Origin: an uncultured Elusimicrobia bacterium
GTDB lineage: Bacteria; Elusimicrobiota; Endomicrobiia; Endomicrobiales; Endomicrobiaceae
NCBI GenBank assembly: GCA_937916125.1
Contig: CALGGE010000040.1
Span: forward strand, 1-18,672
Length of the DNA stretch: 18,672 bases
Direction of reading: 5' to 3'
Below the pieces are notes generated by a model. That model had not been told where the DNA came from, made no database searches, and was given only the letters and a program-made list of their open reading frames with translations. The position numbers and the translations under genes are program-made. This document shows, in pieces, positions 7,483 through 13,713 of the stretch (the first letter of the stretch is position 1; the number at the start of each line of letters is the position of its first letter).

Positions 7483-8223
7483 TTTTACCAATGCTTCAAA
7501 ATCTTCGGCTTTCAAGCTGGCTCCGCCGACGAGACCGCCATCGATATCTTCTTTTTTCATAAGTTCGCTTACGTTGGAAGGTTTTACCGAACCGCCGTAA
7601 AGAATTCTTGTTCCTTCGGCAACATCTCCGTACATTTCTCCGTAAACTTTTCTAATGAAAGCATGAACTTCCTGTGCCTGATCCGGAGTAGCGGTTTTTC
7701 CCGTTCCTATTGCCCAAACAGGTTCATAAGCTATTACAACTTTTGCAGCTTCTTCTTTAGACAAATCTTTTATTCCTTCTCTTACCTGAGATTCTATAAC
7801 TTTAAACGTAACATTATCTTCTCTTTCTTTTAAAGTTTCCCCTACGCATACAACAGGAATTAATCCTGACGACAAAGCTGCTTTAATTTTTTTGTTTACG
7901 GTTTCATTTGTTTCACCGAAATACTGTCTTCTTTCGGAATGACCGATTATAACAAAAGAACATCCTGCATCGGTAATCATATTAGGAGCAACTTCTCCGG
8001 TAAAAGCACCTTTAGCTTCCCAGAACAAATCCTGTGCACCGATATTAATATTGGAACCTTTTACCTCATTTGCTACGGGGTAAAGTGCGGTAAATACGGG
8101 GCAAAGCAAAACATCAACATCTTTGACATCCGCAATTTTCCCTTTCAATTCCTTTACCATAGCAACTGCTTCAGGTATAGTTTTGTTCATTTTCCAGTTT
8201 CCTGCCATCAATGGTTTTCTCAT
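7471..8223 (-). CDS. tpiA: Triosephosphate isomerase
   Basis: TpiA interconverts dihydroxyacetone phosphate and glyceraldehyde-3-phosphate in glycolysis. All catalytic residues are visible in the standard places: Asn9 and Lys11 (AGNWKMN), His95 (IIGHSERR), Glu167 (AYEPVWAIGTGKTA) and the phosphate loop ILYGGSVKPSN. At 250 residues it is a typical full-length bacterial TIM barrel. AAGGAG lies 9 nt before the ATG. It is the first minus-strand gene left of the tRNA-Leu island, so it probably heads the sugar-phosphate operon. About 300 nt of repeat-rich leader separates it from the nearest candidate promoter. Confidence 0.97.
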   Translation of the reverse strand: MRKPLMAGNWKMNKTIPEAVAMVKELKGKIADVKDVDVLLCPVFTALYPVANEVKGSNINIGAQDLFWEAKGAFTGEVAPNMITDAGCSFVIIGHSERRQYFGETNETVNKKIKAALSSGLIPVVCVGETLKEREDNVTFKVIESQVREGIKDLSKEEAAKVVIAYEPVWAIGTGKTATPDQAQEVHAFIRKVYGEMYGDVAEGTRILYGGSVKPSNVSELMKKEDIDGGLVGGASLKAEDFEALVKYGK

Positions 8224-8334
8224 GACTACTTTCTCCTTATTTTGTTTTTATTTATAAAAATCTCACTTTATTTATGTTATTTGTTATTCCGACTCTCTAA
8301 CTCCGTCACTGCCGTTTGCCGTCGCCGTTGAAAC

Positions 8335-8374
8335 CTTTCAACCTTTCAACTATTCAACTATTCAACTTTTCAAC
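8335..8374 (-). repeat. 8-bp tandem repeat, five units
   Basis: Plus strand: CTTTCAAC twice, TATTCAAC twice, TTTTCAAC once, in perfect register. Read on the minus strand these are GTTGAAAG, GTTGAATA and GTTGAAAA, the same octad as the plus-strand tract at 13082-13121. Confidence 0.9.
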
Positions 8375-8383
8375 TGTCTTTCT

Positions 8384-8410
8384 GTCATGCTGAGATAGTC
8401 GAAGCATCTC
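8384..8410. repeat. Imperfect palindromic intergenic element
   Basis: The element reads GTCATGCTGAGATAG then TCGAAGCATCTC. ATGCT (8387-8391) pairs with AGCAT (8403-8407), and GAGAT (8392-8396) can instead pair with ATCTC (8406-8410), giving two exclusive folds. I recall very similar GTCATNCTGAG...CGAAGNATCT elements scattered in many unrelated bacterial genomes; this was not searched. Confidence 0.55.
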
Positions 8411-8450
8411 GTCGTTAATCGCCGTTGTTGTTTTGTCGTTGTCGTTAAAC

Positions 8451-8474
8451 TTTTCAACTTTTCAACTCTTCAAC
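8451..8474 (-). repeat. 8-bp tandem repeat, three units
   Basis: Plus strand TTTTCAAC, TTTTCAAC, TCTTCAAC in register, possibly extended leftward by a decayed unit (CGTTAAAC, 8443-8450). Same family and orientation as 8335-8374. Confidence 0.85.
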
Positions 8475-8527
8475 TGTCGTTATAATCCGTAAATGATACA
8501 ATATTTGTAAACAAAGTGCAAAGAAAT

Positions 8528-8536
8528 TTTATACCA
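8528..8536 (-). promoter_or_regulatory. Possible extended -10 promoter for the tpiA operon
   Basis: On the minus strand TGG-TATAAA fits an extended -10 element (TGN-TATAAT). The matching -35 position is poor (AGTCAA), so the call is weak. It would give a leader of about 300 nt before tpiA, running through both octad tracts and the palindrome. Confidence 0.3.
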
Positions 8537-8550
8537 CAGCAAAATTTTTA

Positions 8551-8579
8551 TTGACTAAAAAAATTTTTTATGATACAAT
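8551..8579 (+). promoter_or_regulatory. Sigma-70 promoter of tRNA-Leu
   Basis: TTGACT (8551-8556), a 17-nt AT-rich spacer, and TACAAT (8574-8579) with TGA just before it as an extended -10. Transcription should begin near 8586, about 10 nt before the mature tRNA. Confidence 0.85.
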
Positions 8580-8595
8580 AACGCAAGTATTTAGT

Positions 8596-8681
8596 GCCGA
8601 GGTGGTGGAATTGGCAGACACGTGAGACTCAAAATCTCAAGTTACTCCGGTGACGTGCGGGTTCAAGTCCCGCCCTCGGCA
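8596..8681 (+). tRNA. tRNA-Leu (anticodon CAA)
   Basis: The 86-nt gene folds as a class II tRNA. Acceptor arms GCCGAGG (8596-8602) and CCTCGGC (8674-8680) pair fully, with discriminator A at 8681. The anticodon stem is TGAGA/TCTCA with loop CTCAAAA, placing CAA at 8630-8632 (reads UUG). A long variable arm follows (GTTACTCCGGTGAC), then GCGGGTTCAAGTCCCGC as the T arm. The 3' CCA is not encoded (GAG follows), so a CCA-adding enzyme is needed. Confidence 0.97.
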
Positions 8682-8737
8682 GAGAAATAAAACAAAATTG
8701 AAGCTTTTTATGTATTGAACAGTTGAAGAATTTAAGG

Positions 8738-8768
8738 AACAACCGGAAGCGGTTGTTTTTATTTTTTT
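8738..8768 (+). terminator. Intrinsic terminator after tRNA-Leu
   Basis: AACAACCG (8738-8745), loop GAAG, CGGTTGTT (8750-8757), then a T-rich tail (TTTATTTTTTT). This is a classic rho-independent terminator. It ends only 18 nt before the ATG of the next gene, leaving no room for a separate promoter behind it. Confidence 0.9.
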
Positions 8769-8785
8769 GTTAAGAGGTGTTTTGT

Positions 8786-9193
8786 ATGACAAAACAGGAA
8801 CAAGTACAGGAATATTTCAGAAAAGGATATAATTGTTGTCAGTCGGTATTTGCGGTTTTTTGTCAGGATTTCGGTATTGATACCGAAAAGGGATTAAAAC
8901 TGACTTCTTCTTTCGGCGGCGGTATGGGCGGGTTGGGACAAGTTTGCGGAGCAGTAACGGCTATGTTTATGATTGCGGGATTAAAATACGGTTACTCGGA
9001 TGTTCAAGATAAAATGCTAAAAGTTAAGCACAACAAATTAATACAAAACTTAGCAAAAGAATTTACGGACAAATTCGGAAGTATTTTATGTAAAGAACTT
9101 TTAAAAACAAACGCATCGGTTAAAACTCCGCCGTCCGTTCGTCCCTGCGAGAGATTCGTTCTGTATGCCACGGAAATGATTGAAAAATTATAA
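8786..9193 (+). CDS. C_GCAxxG_C_C family (putative redox) protein
   Basis: A 135-residue protein with the conserved cysteine pattern of the C_GCAxxG_C_C family: GYNCCQSVF near residue 17, GQVCGAVTAMFMIAG in the middle, ILCKELL and RPCERFVLYA near the C-terminus, with a glycine-rich FGGGMGGLG before the central motif. The family is thought to bind a metal or cofactor or take part in redox chemistry in anaerobes; no precise activity is known. The ATG at 8786 is chosen over the GTG at 8777 because AGAGG (8773-8777) lies 8 nt upstream of it and overlaps that GTG. It is the only plus-strand bacterial protein gene here, placed directly behind the tRNA-Leu terminator, so expression may depend on terminator readthrough. 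Confidence 0.87.
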   Translation: MTKQEQVQEYFRKGYNCCQSVFAVFCQDFGIDTEKGLKLTSSFGGGMGGLGQVCGAVTAMFMIAGLKYGYSDVQDKMLKVKHNKLIQNLAKEFTDKFGSILCKELLKTNASVKTPPSVRPCERFVLYATEMIEKL

Positions 9194-9226
9194 AAAGATT
9201 GTCTACCATCTGCAAAAATTTTTCAA
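9180..9226. repeat. Inverted repeat spanning the stop of the 8786-9193 gene
   Basis: TTGAAAAATT (9180-9189) and AATTTTTCAA (9217-9226) are exact reverse complements, with a 27-nt loop containing an inner AGAT/ATCT pair. The gene's TAA lies just inside the loop. The AT-only arms make it a weak terminator candidate for either strand. Confidence 0.3.
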
Positions 9227-9332
9227 CTGACATTTTTCATCTAAAAATTTTTATCTTAGGTAAATTGAAAGGATTTAATATATAAATATAAAATAAATAT
9301 TATTTAACCGTTATTACAACTTCTGGCCGAGT

Positions 9333-9361
9333 ATTATAAATATTTTTATTTTTTTTGTCAA
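9333..9361 (-). promoter_or_regulatory. Perfect consensus sigma-70 promoter with no obvious gene
   Basis: On the minus strand TTGACA (9361-9356), exactly 17 nt, then TATAAT (9338-9333). A start near 9326 would transcribe the 130-bp gap toward, and then antisense to, the convergent C_GCAxxG_C_C gene. No open frame with a ribosome site lies downstream, and no RNA family is recognised. Confidence 0.55.
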
Positions 9362-9386
9362 GCAAAAAATCTCTTATTTCTTCCGG

Positions 9387-9474
9387 CGGAGAGAAGGGGA
9401 TTCGAACCCCTGATAGAGTTTCCTCTATATCAGTTTTCGAGACTGACGCCTTAAACCAACTCGGCCATCTCTCC
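9387..9474 (-). tRNA. tRNA-Ser (anticodon CGA)
   Basis: The 88-nt class II tRNA reads leftward from 9474. Acceptor arms GGAGAGA (9474-9468) and TCTCTCC (9394-9388) pair fully, with discriminator G at 9387. The anticodon stem is TCAGT/ACTGA with loop CTCGAAA, placing CGA at 9439-9437 (reads UCG). The long variable arm (ATAGAGGAAACTCTAT) forms a stem, and the T arm GGGGTTCGAATCCCC is canonical. CCA is not encoded (CCG follows). No clear promoter is seen in the 22 bp before the pseudopilin gene, so it may be processed from that transcript. Confidence 0.97.
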
Positions 9475-9496
9475 TCTAATCGTATTAAACCATAAC

Positions 9497-9901
9497 CTAT
9501 CTGTAATTATCGACAAGCTTAGGTTCGGTTCCTGCCAAGAAACCCGTAATATTCATTGTATATCCGTCATAAGCATTTGTTATAACGGTAAAAGGTCCGT
9601 TAAGCGTACTTCCGCTGGTAACATAAAATTGATTAAAATATTTATTTCCTCTGAAATCAACACCTATATCAGAATTATTTTTTTGCAAACTTCCAGAACT
9701 TCCGATATTTAAATATCTCCCGTTTCTTGTTCTATATACCTGCTCTGCCGCATAAACATCATGAAGCAAAGCTCTGCCTTCCATGGCAATAGACCTTTTT
9801 ATATAAGTTCTGTATATAACGGCACTCATCACCGACAAAATAATCACCAATGCTACGGCAACCAACAATTCCACCAATGTAAATGCTTTATTATTAAACA
9901 T
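9497..9901 (-). CDS. Type IV pilin-like / pseudopilin protein
   Basis: A 134-residue class III signal protein. It begins MFNNKAFTLVELLVAVALVIIL: a short basic leader, then the prepilin peptidase site followed by the conserved hydrophobic N-terminal helix with Glu5 of the mature protein. The residue before the cut is Ala instead of the usual Gly, which prepilin peptidases can accept. The rest (AAEQVYRTRNGRYLNIG, VDFRGNKYFNQFYV) resembles small pilin/pseudopilin headgroups. The ATG at 9901 is chosen over that at 9922 because GGGAG lies 7 nt before it. No pilus assembly genes are nearby; it sits alone between pyrK and tRNA-Ser. It could be a structural pilin, minor pilin or type II secretion pseudopilin. 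Confidence 0.88.
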   Translation of the reverse strand: MFNNKAFTLVELLVAVALVIILSVMSAVIYRTYIKRSIAMEGRALLHDVYAAEQVYRTRNGRYLNIGSSGSLQKNNSDIGVDFRGNKYFNQFYVTSGSTLNGPFTVITNAYDGYTMNITGFLAGTEPKLVDNYR

Positions 9902-9958
9902 TTTATATCTCCCGAAATTCATATTAAATTAACACATCGGTATTAGTTTAGCACAAAA

Positions 9959-10741
9959 TTAAAAAATAAGCAAGTTTATATCAAATACGGGGCCGTCCTT
10001 ACATACCATTTTGTGTACATCTCCGATTTTTACGGCACACCCCTGACAATTGCCTACGCCGCACGCCATTTTTTCTTCCAGTGAAGCATATCCTAAAATA
10101 TTTTTATCCTTAGCAATGCCAATTACTTTTTTCATCATGGGCGTCGGTCCGCAGACATAAATAACACTGTCTTTTTTTATTTGTTTATTAAGCAAGTCGG
10201 TAACATAACCTTTATATCCCTGAGAACCGTCCTCGGTAGAAACAAAAACTTTCCAACCGATTTTTTTGAATTCGTTTAAACAAACCAATTCTTTTTTTGT
10301 TCTGACACCGTAATAAATACTGCCTGTCTTCTCAAAACTTTTTTTTAAATTTTTTATACTTTCGGCAAGAAAATATACGGATGCTATTCCCGTTCCTCCT
10401 CCGACTAAAACAGGTTGAAGATTTTCATTAAAATCAAGAGGATATCCTTTTCCCAACGGCCCCAAAATTTTAACTTCTTCCCCCTCTCGCATATTTGCCA
10501 AAATATCTGTTCCCTTACCTACAACTTTATACAGAAAAGAAATCCTTCCCGTCTTTTTATCGACGGAATAAATGCTTAGCGGTCTTCTTAAAAAAACTTT
10601 TTCAATACCCAACATACAAAACTGTCCGGCTTGTGCCGCATAAGCAATCTGTTTTGAAACAAACGAAATCCTATAAAAATTAAGTCCCAAATTTTTATTT
10701 TCTTTTATTTTTAATTGATAATCCCATCTTTTAATGTCCAA
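9959..10741 (-). CDS. pyrK: Dihydroorotate dehydrogenase electron-transfer subunit
   Basis: PyrK carries electrons from the PyrD flavin to NAD+ in class 1B dihydroorotate dehydrogenase. The 260 residues show the FAD-binding RRPLSIYS (about 52-59), the nucleotide-binding VGGGTGIASVYF (about 113-124), VYVCGPTPMM (about 195-203), and the 2Fe-2S ligands Cys227, Cys232, Cys235 and Cys247. The likely start is TTG at 10741, with a strong GGAGG 9 nt upstream; the ATG at 10777 lacks this and would lengthen the overlap with pyrC to 67 nt. With TTG the overlap is 31 nt. The partner pyrD, often adjacent, is not in this window. Confidence 0.92.
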   Translation of the reverse strand: MDIKRWDYQLKIKENKNLGLNFYRISFVSKQIAYAAQAGQFCMLGIEKVFLRRPLSIYSVDKKTGRISFLYKVVGKGTDILANMREGEEVKILGPLGKGYPLDFNENLQPVLVGGGTGIASVYFLAESIKNLKKSFEKTGSIYYGVRTKKELVCLNEFKKIGWKVFVSTEDGSQGYKGYVTDLLNKQIKKDSVIYVCGPTPMMKKVIGIAKDKNILGYASLEEKMACGVGNCQGCAVKIGDVHKMVCKDGPVFDINLLIF

Positions 10742-11997
10742 ACTATTTTTCCTCCGACTATAGTCATTACGGCACAACCTTTAAATTTTCTTCCGATAAA
10801 AGGAGAATTTTTGCTCTTAGACAAAATATCTTCTTTTTTAAATTCATACTTATGTTCCAAATCTATTATCGTAATATCCGCAATTGACCCCGGTTTCAAA
10901 CTGCCTCTGTTTTCAAGAGAAAATATTTTCGCGGGATTTACGGTCATTTTTGCAATAGCTTCTTCCAAAGTCAAAACTTTCTTATCGACAAGTTCGTTTA
11001 ACGTCAACGATAAAAGAGTTTCAAAACCTATTATCCCGAAGGGGGCAGAATCAAACTCTCTGCATTTTTCTTCCTGTGTATGAGGTGCGTGATCGGTAGC
11101 AATACAATCTATCGTTCCGTCTTTCAAGCCCTCTTTTATTGCATCAACATCTTTTTGTGTCCTTAAAGGAGGATTCATTTTAAAATTCGTATCATAATTC
11201 TGAACATAATCATCGGTTAAAGAGAAATAATGCGGACAAGTCTCGCATGTAACATTTAAACCTTTTTTCTTCGCCCGACGAACAAGCTCTACCGAACCTG
11301 CAGTCGAAACATGTGCTATGTGAAGCTTACCGCCTGTAAGTTCACACAACATAATATCTCTTGAAACCATTATTTCTTCACTTTGATTGGGAATGCCCCT
11401 TAACCCGAAAATCATTGAATTTTTACCGGCATTCATCACACCGTTTCTCGAAAGTTCTTTATCTTCACAATGAGAAATTACCGCAAGGTTAAACATCTTT
11501 GTATATTCCAAAGCTCTTCTCATAATTTGAGAATTTGCTACAGGAACACCGTCGTCGCTGACGGCAACAATGCCTGCTTTTTTAAGTATTCCTATCTCGG
11601 CAAGTTCCTTACCTTGAGAACCTTTAGTTATACATCCTATGGGAAAAACATTAACTTTTCCCTCTTTCTGAGCTTTCATTAAAATATATTCCACCGACGG
11701 TGCATTGTCGGTAACGGGCTTTGTGTTCGGCATACAAAAAACCGTCGTGATACCGCCTTTTGCGGCAGCCATAGTACCCGTTTTAATAGTTTCTTTTTCT
11801 TCCTGTCCCGGTTCTCTTAAATGAGAATGCACATCTATCAAACCCGGAACGGCAATCTTTCCTTTACCGTCGATAACATTATCGGCATCCCCGGAAAGTT
11901 TCTCGACTATTTTTCCGTTTTCAATAAATATATCACCTGTTTTATTCGTTTTTGTCGAAGGATCCGTAATTTTTATATTTTTAATTTGAATAAGCAT
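10711..11997 (-). CDS. pyrC: Dihydroorotase
   Basis: PyrC closes N-carbamoyl-aspartate into dihydroorotate, step three of pyrimidine synthesis. The 428 residues fit the long bacterial form (type I, PyrC of Gram-positive and many anaerobic bacteria). Motifs: DVHSHLREPG with metal ligands His57 and His59 and substrate-binding Arg61, GGITTVFCMPNTKP, IAHVSTAGSVELV and CETCPHYFSLTD (metal His residues), FKMNPPLR, and the catalytic Asp in ATDHAPH near residue 300. GAGG lies 8 nt before the ATG. It begins 12 nt after pyrB and overlaps pyrK, so the three are co-transcribed. Confidence 0.96.
   Translation of the reverse strand: MLIQIKNIKITDPSTKTNKTGDIFIENGKIVEKLSGDADNVIDGKGKIAVPGLIDVHSHLREPGQEEKETIKTGTMAAAKGGITTVFCMPNTKPVTDNAPSVEYILMKAQKEGKVNVFPIGCITKGSQGKELAEIGILKKAGIVAVSDDGVPVANSQIMRRALEYTKMFNLAVISHCEDKELSRNGVMNAGKNSMIFGLRGIPNQSEEIMVSRDIMLCELTGGKLHIAHVSTAGSVELVRRAKKKGLNVTCETCPHYFSLTDDYVQNYDTNFKMNPPLRTQKDVDAIKEGLKDGTIDCIATDHAPHTQEEKCREFDSAPFGIIGFETLLSLTLNELVDKKVLTLEEAIAKMTVNPAKIFSLENRGSLKPGSIADITIIDLEHKYEFKKEDILSKSKNSPFIGRKFKGCAVMTIVGGKIVWTLKDGIIN
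10751..10755 (-). promoter_or_regulatory. Ribosome binding site that sets the pyrK TTG start
   Basis: GGAGG on the minus strand, inside the 3' end of pyrC, 9 nt before TTG at 10741. No in-frame ATG lies downstream at a suitable distance, so this site supports a rare TTG start. Confidence 0.7.
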
Positions 11998-12009
11998 ATT
12001 TTTTTCCTC

Positions 12010-12945
12010 TTATTTCTTTCTCTTATTTCTTGCAGCCGCAAGAAGATATAAAACAGACATTCTTACCGCAATTCCGTTTGTTACCTGCTCATTAATAACT
12101 GCCGCTGGACTGTCCGCCACTTCGGAATCAATTTCTATCCCTCTGTTCATAGGTCCCGGATGCATAACCAAAACATCGGGTTTTGCTTTTGCAAGTCTTT
12201 CTTTTGTTACCTGATACAACTCAACATATTCATGTATCGAAGGAAAGAGATTTTCCTGTTGACGTTCCATCTGTATTCTTAAAATATTTACGACATCCGC
12301 ATCTTTTATGGCTTCATCCAAATTATAAAAAACTTCCACGCCGAGTTCCGATATTCTGCTCGGTATCAATGTAGGCGGTCCGACAACACGAACTTTAGCA
12401 CCGAATTTCGTTAAAGCCCAAATATTGGATTTAGCCACTCTGCTGTGCAGAATATCACCTACAAGAAGAACTTTTAAACCTTCGATTTTTTTCTTTTTTT
12501 CCTGCATGGTAAAAAGATCAAGAAGTCCTTGAGTCGGATGTTCATGGAAACCGTCTCCGGCATTTATTATCGAGGCGTTTAAATTTTTTGCCAAAAGCTC
12601 CGGTGTTCCCGCAAGCGTATGCCTGATAATAATGATATCGGCTTTCATTGCTTCCAAAGTTTTGGCGGTATCAACCAAACTTTCTCCCTTTACAACACTT
12701 GACGTGGCGGTTGCAATACTTACAACATCCGCCGAAAGTCTCTTTGAAGCAACTTCAAAAGATGTTCTTGTTCTCGTCGATGGTTCATAAAATAAATTTA
12801 CTACGGTTTTTCCGACGAGAGCAGGTGCTTTTTTTATTGATCTGGTAAACATATCCTTAAAAGGTCTTGCAGAGTCAATAATTGTCTGAATTTCTTTTTT
12901 GTCTAAGTGTTCCAACCCTAAAAGGTCTTTCCTGTTAAAAGACAT
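12010..12945 (-). CDS. pyrB: Aspartate carbamoyltransferase catalytic subunit
   Basis: PyrB joins carbamoyl phosphate and aspartate, the committed step of pyrimidine synthesis. The 311 residues show the carbamoyl-phosphate loop FYEPSTRTRTSFE (about 53-65), the VVKGESL loop with its active-site Lys, HTLAGTPELLA, HPTQGLLDLFT, LRIQMERQ and VMHPGPMNRGIEI near the C-terminus. The ATG at 12945 has GGAG 8 nt upstream; an upstream ATG at 12975 would start inside repeat DNA. No regulatory subunit pyrI is next to it. Transcription must cross the 195-bp tandem repeat spacer after pyrR unless a promoter lies there; none is evident, nor is a PyrR-binding loop. Confidence 0.96.
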   Translation of the reverse strand: MSFNRKDLLGLEHLDKKEIQTIIDSARPFKDMFTRSIKKAPALVGKTVVNLFYEPSTRTRTSFEVASKRLSADVVSIATATSSVVKGESLVDTAKTLEAMKADIIIIRHTLAGTPELLAKNLNASIINAGDGFHEHPTQGLLDLFTMQEKKKKIEGLKVLLVGDILHSRVAKSNIWALTKFGAKVRVVGPPTLIPSRISELGVEVFYNLDEAIKDADVVNILRIQMERQQENLFPSIHEYVELYQVTKERLAKAKPDVLVMHPGPMNRGIEIDSEVADSPAAVINEQVTNGIAVRMSVLYLLAAARNKRKK

Positions 12946-12966
12946 AAAAAATACTCCGTATTTTTT

Positions 12967-13070
12967 AATGTACAATGTATAATGTACAATGTATAATGAA
13001 CGGCAACGGCAACAACAATGTATAATGTATAATGTACAATGTATAATGTATAATGAACGGCAACGGCAAC
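12967..13070 (+). repeat. Two blocks of 7-bp AATGTAY repeats capped by GGCAAC hexamers
   Basis: Block one (12967-13013): AATGTAC, AATGTAT, AATGTAC, AATGTAT, AATGAAC, then GGCAAC twice. After AAC, block two (13017-13070): AATGTAT twice, AATGTAC, AATGTAT twice, AATGAAC, then GGCAAC twice. The last heptad of each block is the variant AATGAAC, so the unit is a composite: heptads, then AATGAAC, then two hexamers. A decayed copy lies at 1770-1810 on the other strand. Confidence 0.92.
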
Positions 13071-13081
13071 CACAACGACAG

Positions 13082-13161
13082 GTTGAAGAGTTGAATAGTT
13101 GAAGAGTTGAAAAGTTGACTCTATACCTCTATACTTCCATTCCTCCAATCTTCCAATCTTC
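13082..13161. repeat. Continuous 80-bp tract of ten in-phase octads
   Basis: Plus strand units: GTTGAAGA, GTTGAATA, GTTGAAGA, GTTGAAAA, GTTGACTC, TATACCTC, TATACTTC, CATTCCTC, CAATCTTC, CAATCTTC. The register never slips although the sequence changes from purine-rich GTTGAANA to pyrimidine-rich CAATCTTC. The two halves are partly complementary (GAAGA against TCTTC), so the tract can fold back. Its last base is the first base of the pyrR stop codon. Confidence 0.8.
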
Positions 13162-13697
13162 TATTCAGCCGTTTCTTCCACATAAACTCTGTCGGCATCC
13201 GAAATTTCGTCACCCATATTTACACAAATTCTGCTTTTGGTATGATGAATAAGTCCGACATAATCGGGCTGTATTGGAAGTTCCCTGTAACCCCTGTCAA
13301 CAAGCACCGCAAGTTTAATACATTTCGGTCTGCCTAAATCTTTCAATACATCGAGAGCGGAACGAATGGTTCTTCCCGTATATAAAACATCGTCCACCAA
13401 AATTATATTTTTATTACTTACATCGAAAGAAATATCCGTATCTTTTATCGTCGGAATATCCGCACCGGCTTCCTGCAAATCGTCTCTGTAGAGCGTGATA
13501 TCCAAAATACCGAAAGGAATTTCTTTGGTCAGTTTTTTTATATCTTTGATTTTCTTTGACAATCTTTTGGCAACATTTACGCCTTTTGTCTGAATACCTA
13601 TAATAGCTATATTTTCAATATCGTCATTTGTTGCCGATATTTCTTTTGCCAATTTTTCTATTTCATTATCTATTTGTTGAGAATTTAAAATTTCCAT
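13161..13697 (-). CDS. pyrR: PyrR: pyrimidine regulator / uracil phosphoribosyltransferase
   Basis: A 178-residue type I phosphoribosyltransferase of the PyrR family. The PRPP-binding motif NIILVDDVLYTGRT is at residues 97-110 and the PyrR-typical ILDITLYRDDL lies near 64-74. In many bacteria PyrR binds UMP and pyr mRNA to promote attenuation, and can also make UMP from uracil. Position between purE (16 nt upstream) and pyrB supports a pyrimidine role, but I see no PyrR-type RNA loop in the pyrR-pyrB spacer, so it may act elsewhere or mainly as an enzyme. AAGG lies 9 nt before the ATG. Confidence 0.93.
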   Translation of the reverse strand: MEILNSQQIDNEIEKLAKEISATNDDIENIAIIGIQTKGVNVAKRLSKKIKDIKKLTKEIPFGILDITLYRDDLQEAGADIPTIKDTDISFDVSNKNIILVDDVLYTGRTIRSALDVLKDLGRPKCIKLAVLVDRGYRELPIQPDYVGLIHHTKSRICVNMGDEISDADRVYVEETAE

Positions 13698-13713
13698 AAT
13701 TTTTTACCTTTAA

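Larger units (their letters stand above)
8224..8595. other. 372-bp intergenic region: repeats and divergent promoters
   Basis: No gene is seen here. From left to right it holds the tpiA ribosome site, a GCCGT/CGCCGTTG-rich stretch (8311-8330), five in-phase 8-bp repeats (8335-8374), an imperfect palindrome (8384-8410), GTCGTT/GTTGTT-rich DNA (8410-8448), three more 8-bp repeats (8451-8474), a possible leftward promoter (8528-8536), and the rightward tRNA-Leu promoter (8551-8579). Short open frames in this stretch have no recognisable family. Confidence 0.7.

Noticed and set aside
7939..8331. 130-residue plus-strand open frame opposite tpiA
   Set aside because: It is a shadow of the strongly supported tpiA gene, with no ribosome site or family resemblance.
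8777..8785. GTG start for the C_GCAxxG_C_C protein
   Set aside because: That GTG overlaps the ribosome site itself; the ATG at 8786 has correct spacing.
12967..13070. CRISPR array
   Set aside because: The repeats are 6-7 bp and directly abutting, with no unique spacers of constant length and no cas genes.
12918..13148. 76-residue minus-strand open frame with repeated VHYTLYI
   Set aside because: It is translated mostly from the heptad and octad repeats and overlaps the pyrB start out of frame. It has no ribosome site or family resemblance.
12946..13160. PyrR-responsive attenuator between pyrR and pyrB
   Set aside because: No sequence resembling the PyrR anti-antiterminator loop or a terminator hairpin is present, only tandem repeats.
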